A DNA stretch of 64,000 bases from Anaerobacterium chartisolvens. GTDB taxonomy: Bacteria; Bacillota; Clostridia; Acetivibrionales; DSM-27016. Numbering within the stretch: the stretch's first letter is position 1; every line of letters begins with the position of its first letter. Below, piece by piece: positions 63,048 to 64,000 of the stretch. The translations under genes and the position numbers were made by a program. The notes under the pieces are model-generated. The model searched no databases. It was not told the DNA's origin and saw only the letters and a list, made by a program, of their open reading frames with translations. The stretch spans positions 62,001-126,000 of the forward strand of contig NZ_QPJT01000015.1 in the NCBI RefSeq assembly GCF_003337415.1. The letters are read 5' to 3'.

Positions 63048-64000
63048 AAGATATTGGGTATAGCTAAACCTTCTGTTACGTTTAAACGAAGTTGTCTCCT
63101 TCATTATCTCCAACCCAACCAGTTTCTCTACAGCCTTTGCAACGGTATTATATTGTAGACCAAGCGCCTGTGCCGTTTTTGCAATATAAATAATAGGATT
63201 GTTCTCGATATAATTAAGCAGCCTAAAAAGCGTGTCCTTTCTCCCTCTCAATGCTTCGATCCTGGCGTAGTTCACCTTATGAAGGTTTGTCAATTCATTT
63301 ATTGTATTGCATGCATCACTAGCAGAATCTACAACCGCATTTAGAAAAAATCGAATCCACTCTTCAAAGTGCCCCTTAGTTCTCACATCCGTCAAGCGAT
63401 CGTAATATTCAATCCTGTTTCTTTTAAAGAAATATGAAATGTATAGAACCGGGCACTTCAGCAATTGTTGTACAATCATCCAAAGGGTTATAAGCATCCT
63501 CCCTATTCTCCCGTTTCCATCAAGAAAAGGGTGTATCGTCTCAAACTGATAATGAATCAATCCAGCTTTTATCAGAGGGTCTATTTCGTCATCGGCATTC
63601 ATGAATTTTTCCAAGTCCGACATTGCTTTTTCCATAGGCTCCACAGTTGGAGGAACAAAAACGGCATTTTTCAAGTTTCCACCCTGTGGTCCAATCCAAT
63701 TCTGGCTTCGCCTGAACTCCCCCGGACTCTTCTCCTGTCCTCGTACACCTTCCATTAATACCACATGGGTCTCCTTAAAAAGCCTATTGCACAAAGGCAA
63801 CTCTTGCAGCCGAGAAATTGCAAATTGCATAGCTTTAATGTAATTTACAACATCTGCAACATCAAGGTTTGTGTTTTCCTCAATATCAGGGTCAAGAATA
63901 TCATCCAAAGTCGCCTGCGTACCCTCGATTTGTGATGACAGCAAAGCTTCCTTTCGAACATACATTGCAACGAACAAATCAATATTTGGTATCTGCTCTG
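63018..64000 (-). CDS. Fic-family protein (5' end beyond the window)
   Basis: At least 327 residues of a Fic protein. The reading frame stays open through position 64000 (upstream codons give PNIDLFVAMYVRKEALLSSQIEG), so the start lies outside. Active site HPFLDGNGRIGR near 63505-63540; inhibitory helix S-S-Q-I-E-G, class II. The C-terminal winged helix (IYIAKTAQALGLQYNTVAKAVEKLVGLEIM) suggests DNA binding. It lies upstream of jetA on the same strand, 222 nt away. It differs in sequence from the Fic protein at 47013-48077. Confidence 0.9.
   Translation of the reverse strand, partial: EQIPNIDLFVAMYVRKEALLSSQIEGTQATLDDILDPDIEENTNLDVADVVNYIKAMQFAISRLQELPLCNRLFKETHVVLMEGVRGQEKSPGEFRRSQNWIGPQGGNLKNAVFVPPTVEPMEKAMSDLEKFMNADDEIDPLIKAGLIHYQFETIHPFLDGNGRIGRMLITLWMIVQQLLKCPVLYISYFFKRNRIEYYDRLTDVRTKGHFEEWIRFFLNAVVDSASDACNTINELTNLHKVNYARIEALRGRKDTLFRLLNYIENNPIIYIAKTAQALGLQYNTVAKAVEKLVGLEIMKETTSFKRNRRFSYTQYLDYLRKDTQL

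Overview
The window looks like the chromosome of a low-GC, Gram-positive, flagellated and probably spore-forming member of the Clostridia. The evidence is AT-rich coding sequence, strong GGAGG-type ribosome sites, frequent TTG and GTG starts, an F-type ATP synthase operon in the usual Firmicutes gene order, tagO/mnaA wall-polymer genes, motAB behind a sigma-D type promoter, and tiny Gly/Cys-rich membrane proteins of the kind made by spore formers. The species cannot be fixed from this sequence.

Positions 1-15.7 kb are conserved core. On the minus strand, in transcription order, they read prfA, a ZIP transporter, sua5/tsaC, ywlE (arginine phosphatase type), rpiB, upp, comEB-like dCMP deaminase, tagO, mnaA, then atpI-B-E-F-H-A-G (atpG runs off the left edge). 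This matches the Bacillus prfA-ywl-upp-atp neighbourhood. On the plus strand, motAB and a RhuM-family gene are set into this block; the RhuM gene lies between two near-identical terminators. Positions 15.8-18.9 kb hold two tiny Gly/Cys-rich membrane proteins flanking a 670-residue putative metalloprotease, then tRNA-Ser(GGA).

Everything right of the tRNA is accessory in character. Positions 19-29.5 kb carry a HipA-like kinase with a fused DNA-binding domain, an SDR with a divergent regulator, a Trk potassium uptake operon with two RCK subunits, a KdpDE-like sensor pair, and a FetAB-like exporter with a MarR regulator. Positions 29.9-35.9 kb are a GC-richer cargo block: a DUF6076-type protein, a two-component system and a MacB/BceAB-like ABC exporter with a visible operator. 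Positions 36-40.5 kb are a decay zone: an SPL-type radical SAM gene, fragments of YoaP-like and WYL-regulator genes, and a truncated old-yellow-enzyme gene with a divergent TetR regulator. Positions 40.7-43.8 kb are an arsenic-type operon (arsR, ArsP-like permease, thioredoxin-like protein, sigZ, DUF2703 protein). Positions 44.3-48.1 kb contain a broken IS3-family element cutting an ArdA-like pseudogene, two mobile-element hypotheticals and a Fic protein. Positions 48.4-55.5 kb hold a GNAT fusion, a second ABC exporter with a divergent two-component system, an EFR1-type flavodoxin/ferredoxin, a TetR regulator and an ABM-type protein.

Positions 55.5-64 kb are a defence locus: a complete, translationally coupled Wadjet operon (jetA-B-C-D), an extra 73-residue gene downstream, and a Fic gene upstream that runs off the right edge. 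Downstream lies a relic with three tandem 42-bp units resembling the 3' end of rlmD, probably scars at an integration site. A repeated intergenic element occurs in four copies between 36 and 55 kb, and a second 35-bp hairpin repeat occurs twice. These repeats and the attachment-like scars are the least explained parts of the window.
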